From: Bagarius yarrelli
Taxonomy: Eukaryota; Chordata; Actinopteri; Siluriformes; Sisoridae
DNA: 64,000 nt
Assembly: GCA_005784505.1 (NCBI GenBank)
Contig: VCAZ01000001.1
Coordinates: forward strand, 3,835,097 to 3,899,096
Reading direction: 5' to 3'
Made by a program: the position numbers and the translations under genes. Each line of letters starts with the position of its first letter. Position 1 is the first letter of the stretch. Below are positions 1 to 12,500 of this stretch, one piece after another. The notes under the pieces were generated by a model, which was given only the letters and a program-made list of their open reading frames with translations, searched no databases and had not been told where the DNA came from.

Positions 1-66
1 TCTTCACTGTTAAGCTTCTACTTAGATATTGTATTCAATGGCTGACTCGGTCTTTTTTTAATTTAG

Positions 67-3000
67 ATATTCAACAATGAATTATTCGGTTCTCTTGCTG
101 AAGAGAAGGAGATCAAGGGTATCGTTTCGAAAGTGATGGAGGCCCGTCACAGCAAGAGCTCAGACTCCTACGAGTTCTTGGCTCGGTTCTGTGGCCAGGA
201 AAGAGTCACGCAACTCATCCTTCCACTCAAAGAGGTCGGTGACCAATCAGCTGTGTCTCAAAACTTAATTTTCTTGCTTGATAACATTTGTAATGCCAAC
301 ATTGGTGCATGACTGCTAGATTTTAGAAAAGACCGCCAGCTTGAAGGTGTCCAGGCGAGTGCACAGCGTTTTGAGGAAAATCGTAGCAGGACTTTTGCTC
401 AATCGGAGTATGACGCCGCAGTCCATTCTGTTGCTAAGCCATGGTCTGGTCAGCCAGAGCCTACCGCTCATCACAAGCAAGAGCAAGTAAATCTCTCACT
501 CCCACACACACACACACACAGAGCAAGAAGTTATGTTATATAGTTAATTTACTACCGAACGATGTTTCTCTGTGGTTCAGACAGAAGGCTGTTCCTCCTC
601 CAGACCCCAGACTGCCACCTCCCAGCTGCCTGCTCCTGCCACCCACCCCAAAGAGAGGTGGAGAAAAGGCAGCACTCAGCCGCCAGACCAACATGCACAT
701 CCTAGTGAACACTGGACTAAGTGTAAGGACACCAATATTTCTTAATAGGTCATTAGAAAAAAAAAAAAAGTTTGCTCCTCCTCCTTACCGTTCGATGATA
801 TCTTGGTAAATTATTAATAACTGCTCTTATTGTTCCGAATGTTAATGTAATTTGTATTTATGTACACATACAGCTGCTCCATGGTAGTTTAAAAAATTCC
901 AAGGTCAACTCCTCTGTGGCTACTGTACGGGAGATGTTGGACCCATTCGTCTCACTTCTGTTGGACTGTCTCAATTCTATGCATGTCAAGGTCTGTCCTG
1001 TGTCTTTCTCTCAAAATAATTATTAAACTGAGTTTGTATATGAAGTTTCAGCATGTTTTATGTTATCCACCTGTTTTTGTGTGTGTGTGTGTAGGTGATC
1101 ACTGAGACTCTTCAGGCCTTCATCTGGATCCTTAAATTTCCTCTTCCTGCAGTGGAGCAAAATGCCGAGCAACTCACCAAGCAGCTGTTTGTTCTGCTGA
1201 AGGATTATGCGAAAGCAGGTGCTGGACACGGAGAAAACTTTCATCTCGTCCAGAACTGCTTCAAGGTGCACAGACCTGCTGACCTACTGTACATTTGCTC
1301 ATGAAAGGAGTTCCGATTCGATCCGCCTGCTTTACTTCTATCGCACACTGATCTTCTCTTGTCCTGTTTTTGTCTTAGGTCATAACTGTCCTAGTGAAGA
1401 GTGTGACTAAAAGGTGCATCTCTAATACACAGCTGCAAGTGCTGCTAGGATATGCCGAAGAAGATATCTATGATAATTCTCGTCAAGCTACTGCATTCGG
1501 TCTGCTCAAGGTATATTTCAGCCCCGTTATAAAATAGCAGATTTATTAACTTTGTACACTTGTTCCAGTTGATTTTTTTAACGTAAAAAACTGTATGTAT
1601 CTATTGGATTCTATTTATCTTATTCTATCCAAACATTCTATCTAAAAAAAAAAAATGAAGGGGCTACAGTAATGTTAGCTGGATGAAATTCAGGTCTAGA
1701 TTTTGAATAAAGTTTCTATTGCCTTCAATTTAGTTATTTAGGTATTTAAAGTTCATTTTTCTAGAATGTTTCACAATAGGACCTGTCCAGGGTGTCCCCC
1801 TCCTGCCTTTTGCCCTTGCAGAGGCGGCCGGGATGGACTCCAGCAGATCCCCGTGACCCCGAATTAGGGAATAAGCGGGTATAGAAGATGAATGAATGAA
1901 TGTTTCACAATAGACCTTTTTGACAGACACAAACGCAGCTTTCAGAAATAAGGATGAAAGGACCAGCCGTAAAAAAGGAAGCTTTTCTTCTTCGGCCATA
2001 AAAAAAAATTTCTGGGTGACACTGAAATTCTAAAAGAACAATGTTTTTTTTTTTTTTACAAAAAGCTGGAAGAATTAATGCTTGCTTTGAGGTTTAATAG
2101 GCGAGGACGTGTTAGCTCAGTGGTTAAGGTGTTGGACTTCCAATTGGAAGATTGAGGTTTGATTTCCAGCACCACCAGGTTACCCCTGAGCAAGGCCCCT
2201 CAACCTCCAATTACTTAGTTGATACAATAGATAAATGTAAGTCGCTCTGGATAAAGGATGTCTGCTAAATGTAAAGGTGATGTAATAAATGCACGGCTCT
2301 TTCAGGCGATCCTTTCCAAGAAGCTGGTGGTACCAGAGATGGAGGAGGTGATGAAAAAAGTTGCCAAACTTTCCATTAATGGCTCAAACGAGCAGGTCCG
2401 CGTCCGCTGTAGACAGGTACGCGGATACTTTTCTCCTCTTTATCATTACAATAACGTTGTCTTTATAATTTTTAATAGAGTTTCTAATCTAATATTTGTA
2501 ACCTTTTTTTCCAGATCTATCTAAAGTATCTCATGGATTATCCGCTTGGGAAGAAACTAAAAAAACACTTCGACTTCATAGTGTCTCAGCTCACGTATGT
2601 ACTTCACTGCAGTCTGTAAATGTTAAAAAAAAAAAACTTCCGAAATATAATGACTGTAATTATCTTCTTCTAAATTTACGGGGTGTTAACGAATCTGCTC
2701 GTTCTTAGATAAATCATTAACATTTAACTGACTCACAGGTGTGCCTGTATAATTAGAAAACAGTGTCTCTTGCATGAGCATCCTGACGTTCTATCCTGGA
2801 CAGATCAGAACATTAAAAAAACGAATAAAGCGGACGTGTGTGTGTTAGGAATTTTTTAATAGATCAGTACATCCGGCTAATTTTTGTTAAAATCAGAGCA
2901 TTTCTGATGTATGCAGGTACGAGTATGACACAGGAAGACAATCTGTCCTCGAGATGATGGCCTTTATTTTCCAATCATTCCCTCAGGTATCACTTCACTC

Positions 3001-3726
3001 CTTTAGACAATTAAATATTTATACCTTCTATATAATTTGTTGAACATGTTGGCTTATCGCGGTCGATGGTTGTGTGTGTACAGCCTCTTCTTTTAGACCA
3101 CTGTGGACTCTTCTTCGTGCCCCTGTCTCTGGCGATGGTTAACGATGATTCGGCACGCTGTAAGAAAATGGCTTCTCTCGCCATCAAGTCGTTACTGGGT
3201 CAGCTGGACGTGAAGCACCAGAACTCCATGTTCACTTTGGTCACTGGATGGCTGAATGGAGAGAAGGTGAAATGAAGGACACACTGATTTGAACACTGAT
3301 TGACGGATCTGTGTATAAAAAAAAAAAAGTTATACTTTTTTTTTGTTGGATGTATGTATTTGCAGGTGGCGCTACGGAGATTAGGTGTTCAGGTGTGTGG
3401 GCTTTTTGTAGAAGCAGAAGGAGAGCAGTTTGCTCACAGACTGGATTCTTTACTGCCTCTAATAGAGAAGGAAATTCACACGGCCAACTTCAGTGATGTA
3501 GGTGTTGATGTGAGATGATATGGTGTTAGAATAATTGATGGTGTGTTTGGAAGGAAAAGGTGAACCTGCCATTTGTACTTCTGATGTAGATCGAAGAGGA
3601 AGAAAATGAGAAGGCTGCAGACAGGTTACTCTTCTACTGTCTCACCCTCATCACTAAACTGATCAAGTACTGTGGCTTACTGGAGCTTCACAAACCAGCT
3701 GACACACTGGCTAGCATTTGGGGTAT

Positions 3727-3769
<43 letters not shown>

Positions 3770-6700
3770 CACGTTTTCTTATATTTACTGCACACTGAAC
3801 CGATTCTGGCTGGAAGCTGATGTTGTTCAGGATTTATTTGTATGTGTGTATGTAATTTGTTGTGTGTGTGGAATGCAGCGGACTCAGAAAACTTGAAAAA
3901 CAAACATTTGGCAGCAGATTTGTCATTTCAGCCCGATGGAGTACGGAAGCAGTTTTATTTATTTTTAAGAGCAGTGGGTTTACATAGACGTGGAATTTGT
4001 CTTGGTGTGTCAGTCCTTAATAATGAGACCAAAATAAAATGCAAATAAAAATATATCTTTACTTTTAACTGTAATGTTCAATTTGACAGCATGTCCACTG
4101 TAGTCGAAAAAGACAGTCCTTTCCATAAAACGGGCTTCTAAGAACGAGTCCCTAACATACCAGCCAATTAGATGACATCACCAGAAAGGACAGGTTGTCC
4201 TCTGTATCAGCATTTGATAGAGTGGGTTAAAAAAAATCTAAAAACATTTATAAAAAACAAACTTAGGAGAATGAAGCAGGAGGAGAGAGAGACTTTTCGA
4301 CTTTTTACACAACTTTATTTACATAAGTCACATACAAATAAGAGAGGGAGGGGGGAAAAAGGGAGAGGTGGGGGGAGGGAGGGGAAAGAGTGAAAGAGAG
4401 TGAGAGAATGGGAGAGGGAAAAGAGAGTGAGAGAGGGGGGGGGGGGGGGAAGAGAGGAGGGGGAGAGGGGTAAAGAGAGTGAAATGAAGGGGGGGAGAAA
4501 GGTGGAAGAGAGGGAGAAGAGAGTGAGAGAGGGGGGAGAGTGAGATGAAAAGAAGAAGAGAGGGAGGGGAGGAAAAGAGAACTTTTGACTTTTTACACAA
4601 CTATTACACAAGTCTCACAAAAGAGAGGGAGGGAAAAGGGAATGTGGGGGAGGGAGGGAAAGAGAGTGAGAGGGGGGTGGTAAGAGAGGAGGGAGTTTTT
4701 TTGAGGGGGGAGGGAAAGAGGGAGGGAGGGAGAGAAAGGGAGAGGGGAGGGAGAGAGGAGGGAGGGAGGAGGGGAGGAGAGGGAGCGGGGAGGGAGAGAA
4801 GGGGAAGGGGAGAGAAAGAGGGGAGAGGAGAGGGAGAGGGAGGGAGAGAAGGAGGGAGAGGGGAGGGAGAGAAAGAGGGAGAGGGGAGGGAGAGGGGAAG
4901 AGAGAGAGAGACAAAGAAAGTGAAAAAGAGACTGACTTTTTACACAACTTTATATACAAAGTCACATATAAAAGTGAGAGAGAGAAAGAAAGAAAGAGAA
5001 GAGAGAGAATGTTTGAACTAACTAACTATAGGAACGAGTTTATAGTAAAATTTTGAGGTTTAAATACGGTTTAAGACTTTAACCAGTTTTGGTCTCTTTT
5101 AAAAGAATGTTCTTGTATCTTCTGGAATGTGTGGAAAACCAGTTAAAACTGCCTAAAGAAATGATGTATATAATAAATTAGTAAATTATGCTATAAAGTA
5201 TTTTTTTAGGATTTATGTAAACTTCTGAGCACATTTTCTCCTGTAGGTCACATTGAAGGTCATCTGCGTTATCCTCACTCCTGGGTTTGGCTGACTGCCT
5301 CTCAGACCTTCGGCTTGCTTTTTGCTGCTTATAAACCTGAGGAACTGCTGTGTCTTTGGCAACCTGGGGAAAATACCCCCAAAAACACCCAGCCGGTGGC
5401 CTCCTCCTTTCTCTCCACCAATCTGGACCAGAGAGTGAGTTTCTTTAAGATTCTTTCCCCTGCCAGCTTCTTAAAAATGACCTCTGAAATCTGGATTTGC
5501 TTTTCTCTATCAGATGAGGGAGCTGGTCTTATCCTTCTGCCACCAGCTGCAGTCCAAGTTCCTGGACATCTCTGCTGGTGAACAGGTAGGAAAACCTTCC
5601 AAAGCAAAATCAGCCCAAAGTAAAAAAAACTGTCCCCACTAATGCAGAGTCAGTAACTGATGTGTTAATCGTTGTCAACAGATCGTCAAGAACCTTCTCT
5701 TTGTGGCCAAAGTGATCTATCTGATCTCACCAGAGTCTGATTCAGAGGGAAGTGAACAAAAAGAAGCAGCAGAAGGAGGAAAAGTTGTTCTGGAGAATGA
5801 GGATCAAGAGGAGGAGGAGGAGGAGGAAGTGGATGAAGGGGATGAGCAGCAGCAACAGCAGATTATAAAGGAGCAGGAAGAGGAAGAGGAGCAGCAGCTA
5901 CAGAAATGTATTGAGTTAAATCGTCCACCGTCTCTCCTCTGGGTGATTAAGAAGCTAACACTGCTAGCCAAGAGAGAAGCAGCCTGTGCCCCCAAAGAGC
6001 CAATGAAGGTCAGCTGTTAAATATCTTACTACACTTTATCATCCTGTCTCTCACTTAGTTTACTAGTAAACATTTACATTTACATTCCTGGCATTTGGCA
6101 GACGTCCTTAACGGGTAAAAATGTTGTCTTTAGTGTCTTCCGTCTTTATTTTTTTTTATGTGATGGGACATTGCGTAAGACGTATAATTTGTTTTAGACT
6201 GTGATCAGTTCACACTGGAAGATCTGAAGTCTCGCAGTTGCGAACGTAGCCAAAGAGACTCACACACACTTTCACACACAACCTCTGAGCTCCATAAAGT
6301 CACGGTGTGTTACGGTTACACAAAAAGACCTCTTCCTCCTACTGGGTCGGGACCCTCCTGTTGGGAACCACTGATGAAGAACATATTATATAAATTAAAG
6401 TTTTTATTATTTTTTTCCTATGTATGGACACTTATGGGACACTCTCTTCACTGTGCCTTGACCCTCAACACCAACGAACATCTATTTAAGATGAACCAGA
6501 ACACCAAACCAGAACCTTTTCCCAGATCTCACTTTACTTGATTTCTTGATCTTTGGGAGCGTCTGAAGGCCAATACAAAACCTAAATCATCTCAAGGAAC
6601 GTATCACCAACGCCGTTACAAGCAGAACTCCAGCTGTGCTCATACGTGGTGTTTAGCAGTGAAGGACACACATCCAAATGTGTGTTTTTTTTTTTTTTTT

Positions 6701-8175
6701 TTTTTTTTTTTTTCTATGGTAGTCATGTAAAGCAGTGGTTCCCAACCTTTTTTTTTGTCCGAGACCCCCGTCTCCCCAAGGACCCCCTTCACATTTAATG
6801 ATATCACTCGTGTTTTCAGTATTGCTCCACTGCGACCTGAATTGGTGGGAGCTTCCTCACCTGCAGGGTCCAGTATGTCTGGGTCATTACTATCAGCTGC
6901 TGAAGGAGAATCTGTGAGACTCGCTCGTTTTTGTGGAGGACGAATTACAAATTTGTCCATTTTTTTTTTTGGTCAACCAGGAGATCATGGATAAAATTAG
7001 CTAATGGAATATGATCGTTCTCCTTAAAGCTCACTGCTCAACGATTTTTTAAAATATGATGCCACCTTCCACCGAGTTCACGTTTTACTGAGGGGCCCTA
7101 GTGGGTCGGTACCCTCCTGTTGGGAAAACCGCTGATGTAGAGCATATTAAATAAATTAAATATTTTTTATTAAAAAATGTTTTACATTTTTCTATGTATG
7201 GACACTTATGGGACACCCTGTGGTATTATACACTGTGCCTTGACCTTTTCGGCACCTTTTGGGATAAACCAGAACACTGAACCAGAACCTGAGCCAACAT
7301 CAGTGCATAAGTACACTAATGTTCCTTAGGCTGAAAAACTAATTCACAGCTCCAAACTTGCAAGATAAGTAGAGGTTCGATAAGCAGTTGGAGCTCTGAT
7401 GGCCAGGAGTTCGTGTGTTCTTTGCTGGGTTCACATCCAGACTTCATTTCACCAGTTTCTGGCTCCTGTTTTAAAGGTGGTCTGAGATTTATATAAAGTC
7501 GTTAACGATTATTGTTAATTTTTTTTCCTTTTTCAGAGAACATGTGTTTTTAAGTTTTTGGGTGCTATAGCAGTTGACCTGGGCAAAGAGCGTCTCGGCC
7601 CCTACCTGACTACCATCATTGCTCCGCTCTTCAGAGAACTGGACAGCACGTATGCAGACCAAGGTATCGGCAACGTTTATCCATCAATCATGGGTCACGT
7701 TATTTATTCACTCTTTCATTTTCTGATTTTTTTTTTTTTTCTCTCGTTTGATTACTTCAGACCCGACCCTGAAGAATCTGGCCCAGGAGCTCATTGAGCT
7801 TCTTAAGAAGCTGGTAGGTCTTGAGAAGTTCTCGCTCGCTTTTGCTGCCGTACAGAAGGAGGCCACTCAGAAACGAGCCTCACGCAAGAAACAAAAAGCC
7901 CTGCAGGTAATTATACCCACAGCCACCGTGTTTATTCCTGCAATCTGAATAGACCGCTTGTTACTATGGTGTTGCTATGGTGACATGATTTTTTTTTTTT
8001 CATTTTTTTTGCTCCTCAGGCTGTGGCTAATCCTGACATTGCTGCAAGGAAAAAGATTAAAAAACATCAAAAGAAAACAGAGACAAAGAAAAGAAAAATA
8101 GAATTTTTACGCCCAGCACACAAAGCAAAGAAAAGCAAGCGCACGTCACTCAGAGACTTGGCTATGGTTCAGTGA
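67..8175 (+). CDS. utp20: UTP20, C-terminal 873 aa (5' end off window)
   Basis: Eighteen exons join in one frame to a TGA at 8173-8175: 67-234, 320-486, 581-722, 874-990, 1095-1265, 1379-1510, 2306-2416, 2515-2594, 2917-2986, 3084-3266, 3366-3497, 3590-3722, 5247-5434, 5514-5585, 5682-6008, 7537-7663, 7761-7906, 8020-8175. All have AG/GT borders and the total is 2622 nt. Blocks such as PDPRLPPPSCLLLPPTP, YAEEDIYD, SRQATAFGLLK and NDDSARCKKMAS are recognisable UTP20 sequence. UTP20 is a very large HEAT-repeat component of the U3 small-subunit processome and acts in the nucleolus in 18S rRNA maturation; vertebrate proteins are about 2,780 aa, so roughly the last third is here. The 109-codon exon 5682-6008 carries an acidic E/D/Q-rich loop. 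The last exon ends in a Lys-rich tail typical of the family. The gene converges on arl1. Confidence 0.97.
1740..1905. repeat. Dispersed teleost repeat fragment
   Basis: Sequence of the type 'CAGGGTGTCCCCCTCCTGCC...CCCCGTGACCCCGAATTAGG...ATGAATGAATG' lies in a utp20 intron. The same family, in the opposite orientation, is at 35325-35640 and in part at 57090-57195. It is a very common fish repeat whose class I do not assign. Confidence 0.6.
2105..2276 (+). repeat. tRNA-derived SINE (family A)
   Basis: Pol III A box 'TTAGCTCAGTGGTTAAGG', a degenerate B box 'GGTTTGATTTCCAGC', and the conserved tail 'TAAGTCGCTCTGGATAAAGG' with 'TCTGCTAAATGTAAA'. It resembles the Mermaid/Merman-type SINEs known from catfish. 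It lies in a utp20 intron just upstream of exon 2306-2416. Confidence 0.8.
3727..3767. repeat. (AC)n microsatellite
   Basis: About 20 AC units start four bases after the donor side of the utp20 exon ending at 3722. Confidence 0.9.
4270..5012. repeat. Purine-rich (GGGA/GAGA) tract with a triplicated spacer
   Basis: About 740 bases are almost pure purine on the plus strand. They are punctuated by three copies of a non-purine block beginning GACTTTTTACACAACT, near 4300, 4587 and 4936. Each copy is followed by AGTCWCA-like sequence and then GA-rich sequence. It lies in the 1.5-kb utp20 intron 3723-5246. The long open frames on both strands are compositional artefacts. Confidence 0.85.
6069..6113 (-). 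repeat. SINE family A, tail fragment
   Basis: 'CATTTACATTTACA...GGCATTTGGCAGACGTCCTTA' is the reverse complement of the family A tail; the tRNA-like head is absent. Confidence 0.6.
6340..6520 (+). repeat. Direct duplicate of MITE 3' end plus flank
   Basis: 'GGGTCGGGACCCTCCTGTTGGGAACCACTG' type sequence and the following ATATTATATAAATTAAA...TATGTATGGACACTTATGGGACAC recur at about 7100-7290. The copy here keeps only the right end of the hAT-like element and the sequence beyond it. Confidence 0.7.
6733..7134. mobile_element. hAT-type MITE (402 bp) with 8-bp target duplication
   Basis: The left end CAGTGGTTCCCAAC and right end GTTGGGAAAACCGCTG form imperfect terminal inverted repeats. They are flanked by ATGTAAAG (6725-6732) and ATGTAGAG (7135-7142), an 8-bp duplication with one mismatch. 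Eight-bp duplications with CAG...CTG ends are typical of hAT elements. There is no transposase. It sits in utp20 intron 6009-7536. Confidence 0.75.
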
Positions 8176-8202
8176 ACGCTTTCATTTTCCAGTTTCATTT
8201 TA

Positions 8203-8208
8203 AATAAA
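8203..8208 (+). promoter_or_regulatory. utp20 polyadenylation signal
   Basis: AATAAA lies 28 bases after the utp20 stop codon, followed closely by a (TG)n tract at 8223-8242. A very short 3' UTR is implied. The position fits a cleavage signal with a GU-rich downstream element. Confidence 0.6.
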
Positions 8209-8603
8209 TTGCCCTTGAAGTTGTGTGTGTGTGTGTGTGTGTGATCGATCGATCGATCATGATGATTTATAGATGGGAGAAAAAAAAACCCCATTTATTG
8301 TAATGCCGAGCTGTGCAGTTACATGTACAATGTTTTGTTTTTTTTAATTAAAAGGAACATCTACGGTTCTTGTGTATTTTTTTTTTTTTCTCTAAAGTAA
8401 TCATAAATGGAGAAGACGGTATGTGACGGTGATAAAACAGATATAACCATTTAACACATGACGGACTGAACAAAACATGATTATAACAATACACTGGTGT
8501 ATAATTACAAATGCATTAACTCGACTTCATGTGCTATTACACGTCTCACGAATTTATGAGCTTTAAAGGGGTCATCGGATGTGACATGCTGAAATGCATG
8601 TTG

Positions 8604-8647
<44 letters not shown>

Positions 8648-9402
8648 TCTCAAAAACCCTTCCTTTAAACACACATTTGACTTGACTATAACTGTTGAAA
8701 AAAGCAAAATGGACCATAAGAGGGTAAAAAAAAACACAAAGTTTAGTAACGTGATTTTATAATTAGAAGTTCTGACAAGTGAACGCAGCATTTAGTCGTT
8801 AGAATTCAGGACATCTTGAATAGTGTAGTATTGAGAAAGGCTGGCTGATGCTTTTACCATCGACAGCTTCCAAAAAGAACAAATCACAACACACACACAG
8901 CTGGGACTGCAGACACACACTGAGCAAATCAAAAACATCTAAACTCCGTGATATTAAGGTGTGCGCGCATTAGATTAATAGTAATTGATTATTACCGATA
9001 TTGATAAAACAAACAACTGGTACAAGCTTTATTTCAGTGTTAATACAACAAATAACTGTCCACTGTACACGCCTGTATAGAAATATGCAATGAGAAAGAC
9101 ACTGCATACAATTAGTTTAAATAAACAAACCACTAAAATACCCCGATGTGTTTCAATAACAAGGCTGCAGGACTGATTGTGTTTGGAAGAAAAATCAGAA
9201 GGACAGATGACTGTATAACGATAAAAAGTCCGATATTGGGGATACGTCGTACAGGAAGAACACTAGCCTGATAATGGCGCCGATAACGAAGAAGCGGGCC
9301 AGCTTTTGGAGTGCTGTGTGTCCTAAAGCTCATGTGCAGAATGTACATGAAGTGGGAGATCTTTCAGGCTGAACTGATGCCCAAATATTCTATAACCGCA
9401 GC
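8209..9402. other. Convergent intergenic region utp20/arl1
   Basis: No coding sequence was recognised. The region holds a (TG)n/(GATC)n microsatellite at 8223-8262, a (GT)n at 8608-8642, poly-T runs and two minus-strand polyadenylation motifs for arl1. Long arl1 3' UTR forms probably extend into it. Confidence 0.5.
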
Positions 9403-9408
9403 TTTATT
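9403..9408 (-). promoter_or_regulatory. arl1 polyadenylation signal (proximal)
   Basis: TTTATT on the plus strand reads AATAAA on the arl1 strand, 120 bases beyond the stop codon. A second AATAAA sits at 9028-9033 and could give a longer 3' UTR. Which one is used cannot be told from sequence. Confidence 0.45.
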
Positions 9409-9527
9409 TTAAGGTAGCAGACAGAAGACAATGGGAAACAGAATGCAGTCACATGTCTGAAGGGCGTCGAAGACTTTCAACAAGAAGTCGGAGGATCAAG
9501 TATTTACAGCGAGTGGTGTAAGTGCAA

Positions 9528-12500
9528 TTACTGTCGGCTTTTCAAAGACTCCACCAACCTGCAAAAAAACCCACAAATGCTTTAGTGCTTAGCAACCACA
9601 AGCAATAGTGGGTTAAAAAAAACAAAACACTTCGTTAGGAGAGCCTTACCATTCCATGGCCTCGTCCAGGCCTGTTCCTTTAGTGGCAGAGGTTTTAAAG
9701 ATCTGCCACTTTCTGTCTTTGAGTGCAGGTAGGCCCAGCGAGTTGGCCACCTCAGTCGGTGTCATGGCTTGCTCCATATCCTGTTTGTTGGCAAAGACCA
9801 CCAAGATGGCTTTCTTCAGTTCTTCCTCCTGCAGAAATAAAATGACTTTGAAGCTGAATAAAGCAACATGATCCCTGTGTAGGACCTGAGTGGGTATTTT
9901 CTCTACCTCCAGCATAGCCACCAGCTCAGACTTCGAGATACCCATCCTGTCACGGTCACTGCTGTCCACAACGTAGATTACAGCGTCTGTGTTGGAGTAA
10001 TAGCAGCGCCAGTATGGCCTGAAGAACACAAGACATCACATGTAAAGCCATCAGTCACACTTAATTCCAGCGTTTAGTACCGATAAATCTCTGATACTGA
10101 TACACAAACCACTTACATCCTGACGCTAACCAGGCCACTCCAACTACAGTGCTTTAAAAGTATTTACACCCCTTGAACTTTTTTTTTTTTTTACATCATG
10201 TCACTTTACAACCACTAACTTGAATGTTTTATTGAGATTTTATGTAATAGATTAACACAAAATAGCACATAATAAAAAAGTGCGGTGTGCATTTGTATTC
10301 CGCATTTTTCCGCATATCCCATCTTATTAAGTTGGGGGTCAGAGCGCAGGGTCAGCTATGATACAGCACCCCTGGAGCAGGAGGGGTTAAAGGTCTTGCT
10401 CAAGGACCCCAGATTAACATCTGGAGGTGGTAGGGCTCGAACCCAGGTATTCCTAGTCTCCAGATCAGCAACTCGGCGCCTAAACCATTTGAGCCACCAC
10501 TGCCCTTTAGGTCTGGACTAGACCATTCTAACACATGGATATTCTTTGATCCAAACTATTTCATTGTAGGGTCGTACGTTATTGTTTCCAAGTTATGTCA
10601 AACATCCCACATGCTTTATTCTCACACAAGTGCTGTTATAACAGGTAACACATACTGACACGTTCAAATACTTTAACTTTTATGATATACAAGTATAATA
10701 AATTCTTAGCAAAGGTTTGTACATTTCTACTTAGAGAAACACTCGGTTATAGGCTTCTACAAAGAGGCAACCAGATGTGGTAATTTGGTGGCCCAGCAGT
10801 GGTAATTTGATGGCGCTGGGTAACGTACCCCCAATCCTGTTAGGAGTCCAACTAACCACTGAGCTACAATCTCCATCATAATACCTTATATAACAGCAGC
10901 GGTACTGGGAATTGAACCCCCAAACCACCAGTTAGGATTCCAACTAACCACTAAGCTACCATCTCCACCAAGATTCCTAATATAACAGCAGATGTGCTGG
11001 GAATTGAACCCCCAATCCTCTGGTTAGGAGTTCAACTAACCACTGAGCTACCATCTCCACCAAGATTCCTAATATAACAGCAGATGTGCTGGGAATTGAA
11101 CCCCCAATCCTCTGGTTAGGAGTTCAACTAACCACTGAGCTACCATCTCCACCAAGATTCCTAATATAACAGCAGCTGTGCTGGGAATTGAACCCCCAAT
11201 CCTCTGGTTAGAAGTACAAATAACCACCGCGTTACCAACTCCACTGAAATGCCTTATATAGCAGCAGAGGTGCTGGGATTTGAACCCCCTATCCTCTGGT
11301 TAGGAGTTTAACTAACCACCGAGCTACCATCTCCACCGAAATACCTTATATAACAGCAAAGGTGCTTGGACTTGAACCCGTAATTGACCAGTTAGCAGGC
11401 CAACTAACCACCGAGCTATCTCAATCAAAATGCCTTATATAACAGCAGAGGTGCTGGGAATTGAACCCCCAACCACCAGTTAGGAGTCCAACTAACCAGT
11501 GAGATACCATCTCCACCAAAATACCTCATATAACACAAAAGGTGCTGGGAATTGAACCCCCAACCACTGAGCTACCATCTTTAGCAAGATTCCTAATATA
11601 ACAGCGGGATTCCAACTGGAAACGAATCAGTTAAATACTGAATATGTACTTTGAAGTGTGCTTTTTACCTGATGCTCGTCTGTCCACCAAGATCCCATAC
11701 TTGGAATTTCAGGTTCTTGTAAGTCACAGTCTCAACGTTAAAGCCAATAGCTGCATTGGGAAAGAAAATATTTTAGTTATACAAGTATGTTTCTTAATTA
11801 GTTAATGATTTACAGCAGGAACGTCTAAATTTCCACAAACGACTGGTGTAAGTGCAGGTTTTCATTCCGAATCAAGCAGAAGCCCAAGCGACTTTTCCTG
11901 TTTAATCAGTAGATCCTGGTTTTCACTAGACTCAGCCAAGGTTTCTGTTTGATTATAATTAACAATTCGTACACACACACACCCACCAGTCTTTCTACAT
12001 GGGACAGGACATCCCTGAGTTTCAGCTCTTAATCAACGACTGTTCTGAGTTACAATAACTCACTCGGGATGGTCGTCACAACTTCTCCAACTTGCAGCCT
12101 GTAGAGGATCGTAGTCTTTCCAGCACCGTCCAAACCCAAGATAAGAATTCTCATCTCTCTCGTGCCGAAGAGACCCGAAAACAAGCTGGAGAAGAAACCC
12201 CCTGAATGCAGACAAAACCATAATTACACAAATTTCACTCATGTCACGATAAACATGACAATAACATTCCGTTTCGGAAGTTGTATTTTTTGTGCGTTTG
12301 GTTATGCGCCTGAATTGATTAAAAGTTTACATCCACAAACATGCTGCTTCTCATTTATACTTATTATAAAGTAAATAAACAGAAACACAAGATTCGTACG
12401 AATTACTCAAGCAGTTAGCCATCAACCGTAATAATATATATATGTTAAAATGGGGCAAACAGAAACACCAAATAAATGAGTCGACTCTGAACCAACTCAA

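Larger units (their letters stand above)
10019..11668 (-). other. arl1 intron 3 with nested repeats
   Basis: From low to high coordinate the intron holds a Tc1-like end (10146-10275), a SINE family B copy (10295-10505), more Tc1-like sequence (10506-10580), about 180 bases without recognised content, and the 92-bp tRNA-like tandem array. Confidence 0.7.

Noticed and set aside
441..809. 122-residue plus frame across utp20 exons 2 and 3
   Set aside because: It reads through an intron and partly out of frame; the spliced utp20 frame explains the sequence.
4315..5021. Ser/Leu/Pro-rich and Arg/Glu/Gly-rich frames
   Set aside because: Both are shadows of the purine tract in a utp20 intron.
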